DNA from: AcAMD-5 sp044343935 | GTDB taxonomy: Bacteria; Actinomycetota; Actinomycetes; S36-B12; UBA5976 | Assembly (NCBI GenBank): GCA_044343935.1 | Contig: JBIJDU010000001.1 | Coordinates: 1-64,000 of the forward strand | Direction: 5' to 3' | DNA length: 64,000 bases | Shown: positions 33,624-41,950 of the stretch, piece after piece | Layout: every line of letters starts with the position of its first letter | Position numbering within the stretch: position 1 is the stretch's first letter | The notes under the pieces: generated by a model | Databases searched by the model: none | Told to the model about the DNA's origin: nothing | The model's input: only the letters and a program-made list of their open reading frames with translations | Position numbers and translations under genes: made by a program

Positions 33624-35000
33624 GTGTCGCTCCGAAAACGCCTGGCGTTAATTGCAGGTGCGGTAACTGCGGTAGCAGTTTTATTGGTTGCCATACTAAG
33701 TGGCCTACTTTCAGCACGAACAATGTACGAACAGGTAGATGCTGAGCTTCGTTCGGCACTTGAGTTTGACGTCCAAAATGAACTTGCCACAGTTTTGGAG
33801 TTATCAACTCGCACGCAGTTGCGAGCCGACTCATTAGATATTTTGGTTGATGTTTATTTTGTGGAAGGCACGGTAGAGCCGCGCGGATCTGTGACCGCAC
33901 AAGTTCCGCCGGGTGATGCCGTATTTAATCAACTCTTGGGTACCAGTGATGGGCCACTGTTTGAAACCGTAACCACTGCAACAGATATTTCACTGCGTGT
34001 TGCGGTAATTCCATTTACTGATGGCGCAGTGATTCGAGCCATGCGGCCAATCAACGATTTGCAGGCAAGTCTTAACACTTTAACTGCTGGTATTGCAGCT
34101 CTTGCGCTATTAGCATCACTAATCACTGCGCTGATCGCAAGCGTGGTGGTGGGATCAGCACTTAAGCCGGTGCTTAAGTTAACCTCAGCTGCAGAGCAGA
34201 TCGCTCGAACTCAGAAACTAGATAATTCGGGGCTGGCAGAGGCAACTGAAGGCAGAAATGATGAGATAGCTCGACTCTCCGCATCACTGCAGTCATTGGT
34301 TACCGCGCTTGCTCGTAGTCGAGACCAGCAACAGCGGTTGGTTGATGATGCTGCACATGAGTTAAGAACACCGCTAACTTCAATGCGGGCGAATTTGGAT
34401 TTGATGGAGTTGGCTGAGGCAACTGGGCGCAGCATCTCCGAAGAACAGCGAACTGAGATGTTGAGCTCAATGCATGAAGAATTAGTTGAATTAAGTCAAT
34501 TAGTTGAAGAGTTAGTTGCATTAGCCAGTCCAATGCCGACGTTGCATGAAGTTTCGCAAGAATCTAGTGTCGAGTTATCTGAGTTGGCTGAAAATGTCGT
34601 GAAGCGTTTTAGCCGAAGATCGGGTCGAGAGATTTCCCTGGATGCCAGTGAAACTATGGTTCAAGGACGAGCTGCTTTGATCGAACGCGCTATTGCAAAC
34701 TTAATCGGAAATGCAATTAAGTTCTCACCAGACGGTAGCAAGATTCATGTAACTGTTCGAGATGGCATGGTTTTAGTTGACGATGCTGGAGCTGGGATAC
34801 CAACTGAATACCGGGCTCAAGTATTGGAGCGATTCTGGCGCGCACCAGAGTCGCGCGGGTTGCCAGGTTCTGGATTGGGACTATCGATCGTAAGTGATAT
34901 GGCGCAATCACATTCCGGCTCAGTAATTATTGATCAATCACCATTAGGTGGCGCACGAGTTGGCTTTTTATTGCCAGAACTAAAAGCGAGTGACATCTAA
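33624..35000 (+). CDS. Sensor histidine kinase
   Basis: A 458-aa membrane kinase paired with the preceding regulator. TM1 is at about 8-30, an extracytoplasmic sensor domain at 31-150, TM2 at about 152-178, then a HAMP linker. The phosphorylated histidine is H245 (DDAAHELRTPLTS). The ATP-binding domain has the N box NLIGNAIKFSP, G1 DDAGAGIP and G2 GSGLGLSIV. The GTG start at 33624 follows GAGTAGG. The domain order matches MprB/PrrB-type actinobacterial kinases. The signal it senses is unknown. Confidence 0.9.
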   Translation: MSLRKRLALIAGAVTAVAVLLVAILSGLLSARTMYEQVDAELRSALEFDVQNELATVLELSTRTQLRADSLDILVDVYFVEGTVEPRGSVTAQVPPGDAVFNQLLGTSDGPLFETVTTATDISLRVAVIPFTDGAVIRAMRPINDLQASLNTLTAGIAALALLASLITALIASVVVGSALKPVLKLTSAAEQIARTQKLDNSGLAEATEGRNDEIARLSASLQSLVTALARSRDQQQRLVDDAAHELRTPLTSMRANLDLMELAEATGRSISEEQRTEMLSSMHEELVELSQLVEELVALASPMPTLHEVSQESSVELSELAENVVKRFSRRSGREISLDASETMVQGRAALIERAIANLIGNAIKFSPDGSKIHVTVRDGMVLVDDAGAGIPTEYRAQVLERFWRAPESRGLPGSGLGLSIVSDMAQSHSGSVIIDQSPLGGARVGFLLPELKASDI

Positions 35001-35014
35001 TTGATGTCACTCGC
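34986..35014. terminator. Perfect 12-bp hairpin at the kinase stop codon
   Basis: GCGAGTGACATC (34986-34997) pairs exactly with 35003-35014 around a 5-nt loop that contains the TAA stop of the kinase gene. No T-run follows on the plus strand, so termination would be Rho-dependent or the hairpin protects the 3' end. Confidence 0.6.
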
Positions 35015-35024
35015 CTGTGAGGGT

Positions 35025-35095
35025 TCGATCAAAATTTTTAGGGCAGTGAAAATTGATCGACCAATCCTTCTAGCGATTTATAGTCGAGAAGGATT
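35025..35095. repeat. Two more stem-loops in the gap before gltA
   Basis: First hairpin: TCGATCAA (35025-35032) with TTGATCGA (35053-35060), then TTTT (35035-35038) with AAAA (35049-35052), leaving a 2-nt bulge. Second hairpin: AATCCTTCT (35063-35071) with AGAAGGATT (35087-35095), a perfect 9-bp stem. Together with the hairpin at 34986 they make three stem-loops in 110 bp between converging genes. They may form a convergent terminator block or a small structured RNA. From 35096 to 35233 I see nothing more than an 11-codon chance frame. Confidence 0.5.
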
Positions 35096-35233
35096 ACTAA
35101 CCACCATGAGTGTGTTGGATCCAAACATGAAAATGCTCTGATGCTTTCAGCCCCAAGGTGTTCCATGATCAGGATACGCCGCAGAGGGGTGAAGTTGAAC
35201 CAAATATTGTGTTTATAAAGTCACATTGCGTGA

Positions 35234-36517
35234 TTAACGCTTAGTGATTGGTGCGTAATCGCGCTGCGTCTCACCAATATAAATCTGACGTGGACGACCA
35301 ATTCGAGTACTTGGGTCCTCAATCATTTCGCGCCATTGGGCAATCCAGCCAGGTAGCCGGCCTAGTGCAAATAGCACGGTGAACATCTTGGTTGGGAAGC
35401 CCATCGCTTTGTAAATAACACCGGTGTAGAAATCAACGTTTGGATAAAGTTTGCGCTCAACAAAGTAATCATCCTTCAGCGCCGCTTCCTCGAGTTTCAG
35501 CGCAATATCAAGGAGTGGATCACTAACACCAAGTTCTTTAAGCACCTGATCAGCAGCATTCTTAATGATTTTGGCGCGAGGGTCGTAATTTTTGTAAACG
35601 CGGTGGCCAAAGCCCATCAATCGAGCAGTTGAATCTTTAGACTTGACTTTTTCAATGAACTTTTCAACCGATTCACCAGAATGTTGAATCTCTTCCAGCA
35701 TTTCTAGCACCGCTTGATTCGCGCCACCATGAAGCGGGCCGAATAGCGCAGATATGCCACCGGCAACCGAAGCAAATAGATTGGCATGTGATGAGCCAAT
35801 CATCCTTACAGTTGATGTAGAGCAATTCTGTTCATGATCTGCGTGCAGGATGAATAACAGGTCTAGTGCCTTTGCGACAACCGGGTTCACTTCGTATTTC
35901 TCAGCTGGCACCGAGAAGGTCATTTGCAGGAAGTTTGAGACATAATCCAAGTTGTTATCTGGATATGGGAACGGTTGACCTAATGATTTGCGCAGGGAAT
36001 ATGCCGCAATGGTTGGAACCTTGGCCAATAAACGAATGGTTGAGATTTCAACTTGCTGCTGATCAAATGGATCTAAGGAATCTTGATAAAAAGTAGACAA
36101 TGCATTGACTGCACTAGCTAGAACTGGCATTGGATGTGCATCGCGAGGAAAGCCAGAGAAAAATCCTTTTAGATCCTCATGCAACATTGTGTGCATTCGA
36201 ATGTTTTCTGTGAATACTTCAAGTTGGGTCACCGTAGGTAATTCACCGTAAATCAACAAGTAGGAAACCTCAAGAAATGAAGACTTTTCGGCTAATTGAT
36301 CAATTGGGTAGCCACGGTAGCGCAGAACCCCAGCGTCACCATCGAGATAAGTGATTGCTGATTTAGTTGTTGCAGTATTTCCAAAACCATTGTCATAGGT
36401 AATGTGATTAGTAGTGGTTAAAAGTTTTGAAATGTCTAGCGCGGCGGGACCTTCAGTGGCGGCAATCACCGGTAAATCGAGAGAATTATTTGGGGTATTA
36501 ATCTGACCCTGCGACAT
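35234..36517 (-). CDS. gltA: Citrate synthase
   Basis: A 427-aa type II citrate synthase that joins acetyl-CoA and oxaloacetate, the entry to the TCA cycle. Conserved sites include HADHEQNCSTSTVRMIGSS, the active-site stretch GPLHGGANQAV and GFGHRVYKNYDPRA, and the end WREMIEDPSTRIGRPRQIY. The start ATG at 36517 follows a strong GGAGGAAA on the minus strand. It is monocistronic, with tRNA-Arg upstream and a hairpin-rich gap downstream. Confidence 0.96.
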   Translation of the reverse strand: MSQGQINTPNNSLDLPVIAATEGPAALDISKLLTTTNHITYDNGFGNTATTKSAITYLDGDAGVLRYRGYPIDQLAEKSSFLEVSYLLIYGELPTVTQLEVFTENIRMHTMLHEDLKGFFSGFPRDAHPMPVLASAVNALSTFYQDSLDPFDQQQVEISTIRLLAKVPTIAAYSLRKSLGQPFPYPDNNLDYVSNFLQMTFSVPAEKYEVNPVVAKALDLLFILHADHEQNCSTSTVRMIGSSHANLFASVAGGISALFGPLHGGANQAVLEMLEEIQHSGESVEKFIEKVKSKDSTARLMGFGHRVYKNYDPRAKIIKNAADQVLKELGVSDPLLDIALKLEEAALKDDYFVERKLYPNVDFYTGVIYKAMGFPTKMFTVLFALGRLPGWIAQWREMIEDPSTRIGRPRQIYIGETQRDYAPITKR

Positions 36518-36654
36518 CTAAATTTCCTCCATTTGTGAGCAGCGCTGCTATCGCCAATCCTGACCTTACCTAGTGGCTTATCGTAGAGAAGCCCACTCAT
36601 TCATGCACCAGGGCCTCGCAAAGCAGCGACAAAATTCATGATTAGTTGCACAAG

Positions 36655-36726
36655 TGCCCCCAGCAGGATTCGAACCTGCGCGCACGGTTTAGGAAACCGA
36701 TGCTCTATCCCCTGAGCTATGGGGGC
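36655..36726 (-). tRNA. tRNA-Arg (anticodon CCT)
   Basis: Reads leftward. The acceptor stem GCCCCCA pairs with TGGGGGC, the D arm is GCTC/GAGC with an A-containing GGATA loop typical of Arg tRNAs, the anticodon loop TTCCTAA gives CCT, and the T arm is GCAGG TTCGAAT CCTGC. The outermost anticodon-stem pair is T-T. No CCA is encoded. It lies alone between gltA and the sulfotransferase-like gene. Confidence 0.93.
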
Positions 36727-36828
36727 GAATTGGTTCGCCGTAGGGGTATCTTATTGGCAGACTATCGCCGCCCAAGAACCTAATAAATCAGCCGTTGCCC
36801 GATACAGTTAGGCAAAAGGAATGGTGAC

Positions 36829-37596
36829 GTGTTCTATCTTGCCGCAAAAAATATGCTGTTTCTGAAGCCACGAAAAGTGGCGGGAACAAGTTTTGAGATT
36901 GCACTATCTGTTTCAGCAGGCACGGCGGACATCATTACGCCAATCTCACTTGAAGATGAGTTGATTCGAATTGATCAGAAGGGGCAGCTACCCGTTAATT
37001 GGTCACGGCAGCCTGATTTAGAAGCAACATATGTTTCATTAGTTCAACAGATATATCGATTGCGAAGATCGGGCATTGTCTCTGAAGAATTGAAATTCAA
37101 GCGACAACAACTAAAGGACTTACTTCATATTGAGGAACATCGACTTTATTACAACCACATTGTTCCCGATGATGTAAAATTAAATTTTGGCGAAGCTAGA
37201 TTTGATAAAGCTTTCAAGGTGACCATCACTAGACATCCATATGAGCAACTAATCTCCCAGGCATATTGGCTACATCAAGGAAAGCAGCGCCGTAATTTGC
37301 CGATTGCTCAAATAATTGATGAGTTACTTGCCGAACCAGCCCCTAATACGCCATACTATTTTTCAAATGGAAAAAAACTTTGTGATCTTTATATGAAGAT
37401 GGAATCATTTCAAACTGATGTGGTTGATCTAGAGAATAATTTGGGGGTAAAAATTTGGCAATACATGCCAATGACTAAGAAAAGTTCAAGTAGTACTAGG
37501 CCCAAAGCCAAAGACATCTTAACTCAACAGCAAAAAATAAAAGTGCAGGAAAGATCCAAACTAGAGTTTGAACACTTTGATTATGATCCTGCTTAA
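36829..37596 (+). CDS. Sulfotransferase-like protein
   Basis: A 255-aa protein with the two PAPS-binding elements of carbohydrate sulfotransferases: a 5'-phosphosulfate loop KPRKVAGTSFE (13-23, where the family often has KTAGTS) and a 3'-phosphate segment VTITRHPYEQLISQAYW (about 128-144, matching the RDPYER pattern). This suggests transfer of sulfate from PAPS to a surface glycan or similar acceptor. Lys-16 in place of the usual position and the short length leave some doubt. The GTG start at 36829 follows AAAGGAA. It stands alone and its AT-rich codon use differs a little from the neighbours, which fits horizontal transfer. Confidence 0.65.
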   Translation: MFYLAAKNMLFLKPRKVAGTSFEIALSVSAGTADIITPISLEDELIRIDQKGQLPVNWSRQPDLEATYVSLVQQIYRLRRSGIVSEELKFKRQQLKDLLHIEEHRLYYNHIVPDDVKLNFGEARFDKAFKVTITRHPYEQLISQAYWLHQGKQRRNLPIAQIIDELLAEPAPNTPYYFSNGKKLCDLYMKMESFQTDVVDLENNLGVKIWQYMPMTKKSSSSTRPKAKDILTQQQKIKVQERSKLEFEHFDYDPA

Positions 37597-38369
37597 TCTT
37601 CTTTATCGGGATTTTCGGTAAGCAACTCAGTTAAATCTTCCAAGCCACTGGTGTATTGGCCAAGCGTGGTGCGAGCGGTATCAATCTGATCACGAATTGA
37701 AAGATAGCCAACCTCAAGCGATTTTGCGACTGCTGCCGCTTCTCTGCGAATCTTTTCAATCTTTGCTCGTTCTCGAGCTAATTCAGCAGAGATTTTTTCT
37801 CGCACATCGTCTAATTTCTTTTGAGCTTGTGCTTGCGCTTCAGCAATGATTTGCTCCGCTTCTTTTGCGGTGGCGTAGCGACGCTGCTCTAGTTCTTTTC
37901 GCAATGATTCCATCTCTGCGGCAACCTTGCGATCCATCTCAGCTTGGATTCGTTCTGATTGCTGTTCCAGTTGAGCACGCTTGGTTTCTGCATCAGCAAT
38001 CATTTTAGCTGACATAGTTTCGGCATCACGCAATTTCGATTCAGTCTCTTTGCGCATTCGCTCGGTTTCTTTACGAGCCTCAGTTAGCCTTTTTTCAATT
38101 TCAGCCAAGGTGCGTTGCTCTGCGTCCTTTGTAGCTTTAACAATTGCTAGGGTGTGCTCACCAGCAAGTGCAACTATTTCAACTTCGTTGAGTGAATATA
38201 GGTCACGCCGCTTCTTTAGTTCGTTAACTTCCGCACGCAGTGCACTGATCTGCTCAGCTGCGGCAGCATCTAAATCTTCATTATGAGTGATGTCTTTTGG
38301 CGTCTGAGATAAACCCAAACTGTCCGTCATATAATTGACTAGTCGAAGTCGACCACGATTATTTGCCAT
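37593..38369 (-). CDS. Long coiled-coil protein of unknown function
   Basis: A 258-aa soluble protein, nearly all of it (about 35-235) continuous heptad-type coiled coil rich in Glu, Lys, Arg and Ala (for example ADAETKRAQLEQQSERI). No signal peptide or membrane helix. It resembles the coiled-coil parts of DivIVA/Wag31 or FilP-type cytoskeletal proteins, but I do not see the DivIVA N-terminal lipid-binding motif, so the family is open. The ATG at 38369 follows GGAGAA; the frame is open 14 codons further up. It converges with the sulfotransferase-like gene, sharing TTAA. Confidence 0.7.
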   Translation of the reverse strand: MANNRGRLRLVNYMTDSLGLSQTPKDITHNEDLDAAAAEQISALRAEVNELKKRRDLYSLNEVEIVALAGEHTLAIVKATKDAEQRTLAEIEKRLTEARKETERMRKETESKLRDAETMSAKMIADAETKRAQLEQQSERIQAEMDRKVAAEMESLRKELEQRRYATAKEAEQIIAEAQAQAQKKLDDVREKISAELARERAKIEKIRREAAAVAKSLEVGYLSIRDQIDTARTTLGQYTSGLEDLTELLTENPDKED

Positions 38370-38435
38370 CTTTTTCTCCACATCACTAACTCGTGGCAGA
38401 AGAATACCCAACTCAAATCCCCAGTCATTACCTGG

Positions 38436-39497
38436 CTAGGGACGAAGTGCGGCCAGCATTGCCTTAAGTTCGGTAGCTATCACCGCTGAAGCCTCACGAG
38501 TCCAATGAATGCCATCTGCCTGCCGGAGCAATATCCGATTCCCGTTGATAGTGGCACTTAAATCCGGTTGGAGATTTGTAAAAGCATCTAAATACTTGAG
38601 CTCAGGAATTAGCAACGAGGTATCAGCCAGACTTTGATTAACTTGTCGATAACTTAAGTTTCTATTTTTATCGGAAACTACTGGTGGCCCGGCCCAAACT
38701 ACATTTGTCACATTATTAGAAATAAACTCCTGAGTAACTAATTGAACGCGTCTGGAATATTCCGTTACCCATTGCTCACTACCGCGCGGCACTAACTCGC
38801 CACCGGTAACCATGTTGCCAGTATCGCTACCACCAAGAATCATAATTACTAAATCAGGTTGGTATTTAGTTGTTAGGTCGCGAGCATATTGGGCCCAATC
38901 CAGCACGTTTGGTTTTGTTAGACCAGAACCATTTGCCCATTCAATGCGAACCACAAATCTAGAGTCCGCAGCAAGTAGTTTTACTAATTCCTGACCGGCA
39001 AATGTTGACAGTGAATCGCCAGTTACTAAAACACGAATTGTTTTACCAACTTGTTCAGGCTTGAAGTCCAATGGATTCAAAACTGGAATTGACGTAGTAA
39101 CTATGCCATCACCTGGCCTTGATTCTGGTTCAAGTAATTCTGGTTCTGGAAGTTCCTGATCAACTTCAACAATACTCTCAGCTCCAATAGTTTCATCAAC
39201 TAATGAAATACCATCACGATCGCGATTTCTAATCCGATCGATCACGCTCTCCACTGAACCAACTCCGGAGCTTTCTGAGATTCGCTTCATGAAATCTGAA
39301 ATAGGTAGCGATATGGATCTAATCGGACCGGGTTCAATTGCTAAGGCGGCGGTGTAAATAGCTGATGCATTAACAAACCAACTAGCCATACCTACCAACC
39401 AGACAGTGAGGATAACGCTGGCCGCATTACGAGATGCGCCACGATATTGAACTATCAATCGGTGACCGACGGTTTCGCGTTTTGATGTTGGGTTCAT
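38436..39497 (-). CDS. Membrane-anchored SGNH/GDSL hydrolase or acetyltransferase
   Basis: A 353-aa protein with an N-terminal membrane anchor (about 23-52), a Pro/Glu/Ser-rich linker, and an SGNH domain. The nucleophile serine is in VTGDSLST (about 158-165), an Asn/Gly block follows in GGSDTGN, and the catalytic Asp/His pair is in DGIHW (about 327-331). It lies 2 nt after an MBOAT gene, the arrangement of alginate- and cell-wall-acetylation systems in which the MBOAT protein brings acyl groups across the membrane and the SGNH protein attaches them to a glycan. The acceptor is unknown. Confidence 0.82.
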   Translation of the reverse strand: MNPTSKRETVGHRLIVQYRGASRNAASVILTVWLVGMASWFVNASAIYTAALAIEPGPIRSISLPISDFMKRISESSGVGSVESVIDRIRNRDRDGISLVDETIGAESIVEVDQELPEPELLEPESRPGDGIVTTSIPVLNPLDFKPEQVGKTIRVLVTGDSLSTFAGQELVKLLAADSRFVVRIEWANGSGLTKPNVLDWAQYARDLTTKYQPDLVIMILGGSDTGNMVTGGELVPRGSEQWVTEYSRRVQLVTQEFISNNVTNVVWAGPPVVSDKNRNLSYRQVNQSLADTSLLIPELKYLDAFTNLQPDLSATINGNRILLRQADGIHWTREASAVIATELKAMLAALRP

Positions 39498-39499
39498 AA

Positions 39500-40906
39500 T
39501 CAGAATTGGAAGTAGATAAAGGGGCTGACGCCCGTGCCGGAGGTTAGGAGCATCACTAACGCGGTCGCGATGCCAACGCCAATTGCAGCTAATGGTACTG
39601 GAATTACCCCAATTAAGTCATTGCTTCGCTGAGTTAATCGGCTTGGCAAGTACTGTCCAAATAATCCAATTGCGATTAGTAACAAAACTAACGGAGTTAC
39701 AGTTATTGTCGCTTGGTTAATTGAAGTAAACAATTCAGTAAACATATTTAAAGCATCAGTAATTGTTTCAGATCGGAAGAAGATCCAAACCAGATTAACA
39801 AAAATGAAGGTAAGAGCAACCGAGATAGCATAAGGAAGCCGGAATTTGTAGTTGAGGCGGATATAACGTTCAACAGCTAATCCAATGCCGTGTAGTAGTC
39901 CCCATACAATAAAAGTGACACTTGCACCGTGCCAGAAACCGCCGATAGTCATAGTTGCTATCAAGTTGATTGTTGTTCGTCGCTCACCTTTTTGATTGCC
40001 ACCTAGTCCAACATATAAATAATCGCGTAGAAAGCGGGAAAGTGTCATATGCCATCTGCGCCAGAATTCTTGCAAACTGGCCGAACGGTAGGGTCGATCG
40101 AAGTTTTGTGCGAAACGGAATCCAAGCAGCATTGCAATACCAATTGCCATGTCGGTGTATCCCGAAAAGTCGCAATAAATTTGAACACCAAACGCGAGCA
40201 CTGCAATCAAAATATCCCAAGTCGAATAGGCAGATGGTGCACCAAAGACTTGATCCACCGAGAGTCGACCAAGCTGATCGGCTATTACTACCTTCTTGAT
40301 TAGGCCGGAAGCAATCAATACCAAAGCAGGAGATAGCGGGATCTCTCGCGGATTTCGGGGCGATTGCAGTTGCGGGATAAATTCAGCTGGCCGCACGATA
40401 GGTCCAGCCACGAGTTGGGGGAAGAAAGTGAGGAATACTGAGAAATCAAGGAAACTTGCCGGCAGCATCTGCTCGCGGTAAACATCCATCACATAGGAAA
40501 TTGCTTGGAAAGTATAAAACGAGATGCCAATTGGCAAAATAATTCGCAGTGCCAGTAAATTTGAATCTCCACCAAAATTACCAAATATTGCATTAAACGA
40601 ATCAATAAAGAAGTTAAAGTATTTGAAAATACCCAAGATGAGCAAATCAACAAAAATAATGATAGCTAACCAGACTGTTTTTGCCCGATGATCATGCCTT
40701 ACTTGATAAATGCGAATTGCAGCAAATTGATTTGCGATCACTATGATTACTAATAGAGCAACAAATCTAATATCGGCCCATCCATAAAATACTAATGAGG
40801 CCAGGATGATAAATGGTTTCCAATACTTTGGCATTGGCATAAGCAACCAACTAATCAAGATAACAACGCTAAAAAACAACGCAAAAGTTAGAGTAGGAAA
40901 TGCCAT
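39500..40906 (-). CDS. MBOAT-family O-acyltransferase (AlgI/DltB-like)
   Basis: A 468-aa integral membrane protein with ten or more hydrophobic helices. The MBOAT signature is present, with FFPQLVAGPIVRP, YCDFSGYTDMAIG, the segment FWRRWHMTLSRFLRDY and the catalytic histidine region GGFWHGAS (about 321-328) and a second histidine in LLHGIG. It is closest to AlgI-type proteins. It probably moves acetyl or another acyl group from the cytoplasm to an extracellular glycan with the downstream SGNH protein. Start ATG at 40906 follows TAGGAATA, 13 nt after the DUF3048 gene. Confidence 0.9.
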   Translation of the reverse strand: MAFPTLTFALFFSVVILISWLLMPMPKYWKPFIILASLVFYGWADIRFVALLVIIVIANQFAAIRIYQVRHDHRAKTVWLAIIIFVDLLILGIFKYFNFFIDSFNAIFGNFGGDSNLLALRIILPIGISFYTFQAISYVMDVYREQMLPASFLDFSVFLTFFPQLVAGPIVRPAEFIPQLQSPRNPREIPLSPALVLIASGLIKKVVIADQLGRLSVDQVFGAPSAYSTWDILIAVLAFGVQIYCDFSGYTDMAIGIAMLLGFRFAQNFDRPYRSASLQEFWRRWHMTLSRFLRDYLYVGLGGNQKGERRTTINLIATMTIGGFWHGASVTFIVWGLLHGIGLAVERYIRLNYKFRLPYAISVALTFIFVNLVWIFFRSETITDALNMFTELFTSINQATITVTPLVLLLIAIGLFGQYLPSRLTQRSNDLIGVIPVPLAAIGVGIATALVMLLTSGTGVSPFIYFQF

Positions 40907-40919
40907 GTTTTGTTTATTC

Positions 40920-41936
40920 CTACTTACTTAACTCTTTTTTGGTAATGCTTACCTCTGTCTCGCTGGCATAAACAAACCAAATTTGACCAGACTTAAGAGC
41001 TACTTCTTCTTGCTGATAAGTGAAGGTTGGAAACTGATTGTCTGCTGGTCGTTGCCAAGTTACTGGCAAGCTCTTGCCATCGCGCAATATATATCCGGTG
41101 CCAGTTCCAGTTAAAATTTGATCAGGCACGTCTTTGCCATAAGAATCTTTCAACCCCGAAGATTTTGTTTGGGTAATTTGTACTACAACTGTGGTTGGCG
41201 TAAGTGATTTGTTAGTTGCAGTATCTAACGCAACTTCGCCATCAAAAAATACTTCCCAACCCCGACCTGGTAGCCATCTAAATTCAGTATCACTAGCTGG
41301 ATAGTCGATCAAAACGCTCTCGGTCTTCTCGGCCATTGGGTGAAATAAGCGATTAAATTCAAATCCTTGCACCGCTTTACTTACTTCACGCTTTGCTTGA
41401 GCAAGTTCTAATAATCTTGCCGGATTCACCATCAAGTTATGAGGTGCATAGCGTGGTGGTTCATCTCGAAACCAACCATCCCCAGTTACCCGATTTGAAA
41501 TATCAACGAATGGTTCAGCATCCAGCAGTGGAATTAACTTGGTTTGCGCGCCGGAGTAACCAAATGCTGGCGCACCAAATTGGCGCAAGATTGAGATATC
41601 AGTTGGTCGAGCAGATCGAATTGGACCTACGCTTTGCGGAAGTTCGGTGGCATACACAGCAACTAATCTGGAATAGCCTCCCTCAATCTTTTCCACATAG
41701 ATTTGATCGGCTGCAGTTAAGCCTTCGTGTGGCCGGGCATTTTTCACGTTATCAATCTTGAGGACTAATACCGGCTTATTCAAGCCGAATTCACGGCCAG
41801 ATAGTGGACTTGGGTTAACAGGTCCGGGATCAACGACTTCGCTTGGTTCTTGATTGAACAGCGAATTAATTTGGGCAGCACAGCCTGTCAACAAGGACAA
41901 AGTTACCAGGGCAAGCGCCCACCGTTTTAGTGACAC
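40920..41936 (-). CDS. DUF3048 (YerB-like) lipoprotein
   Basis: A 338-aa lipoprotein with a lipobox ending at C19 (LLTGC). The DUF3048 domain is recognised by PVLVLKIDNVKNARPHEGL, AADQIYVEKIEGG, VGPIRSARPTDI and FRDEPPRYAPHNLM. Family members are secreted or surface lipoproteins of unknown function in Actinobacteria and Firmicutes. It heads the MBOAT/SGNH gene pair and may be part of the same surface acyl-modification unit. The upstream MFS gene ends 14 nt before it. Confidence 0.88.
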   Translation of the reverse strand: MSLKRWALALVTLSLLTGCAAQINSLFNQEPSEVVDPGPVNPSPLSGREFGLNKPVLVLKIDNVKNARPHEGLTAADQIYVEKIEGGYSRLVAVYATELPQSVGPIRSARPTDISILRQFGAPAFGYSGAQTKLIPLLDAEPFVDISNRVTGDGWFRDEPPRYAPHNLMVNPARLLELAQAKREVSKAVQGFEFNRLFHPMAEKTESVLIDYPASDTEFRWLPGRGWEVFFDGEVALDTATNKSLTPTTVVVQITQTKSSGLKDSYGKDVPDQILTGTGTGYILRDGKSLPVTWQRPADNQFPTFTYQQEEVALKSGQIWFVYASETEVSITKKELSK

Positions 41937-41950
41937 GAGACGGGATTAAA

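Noticed and set aside
35106..35141. Eleven-codon frame (starting MSVLDPN) in the kinase-gltA gap
   Set aside because: Too short, no ribosome binding site and no conserved pattern; treated as chance.
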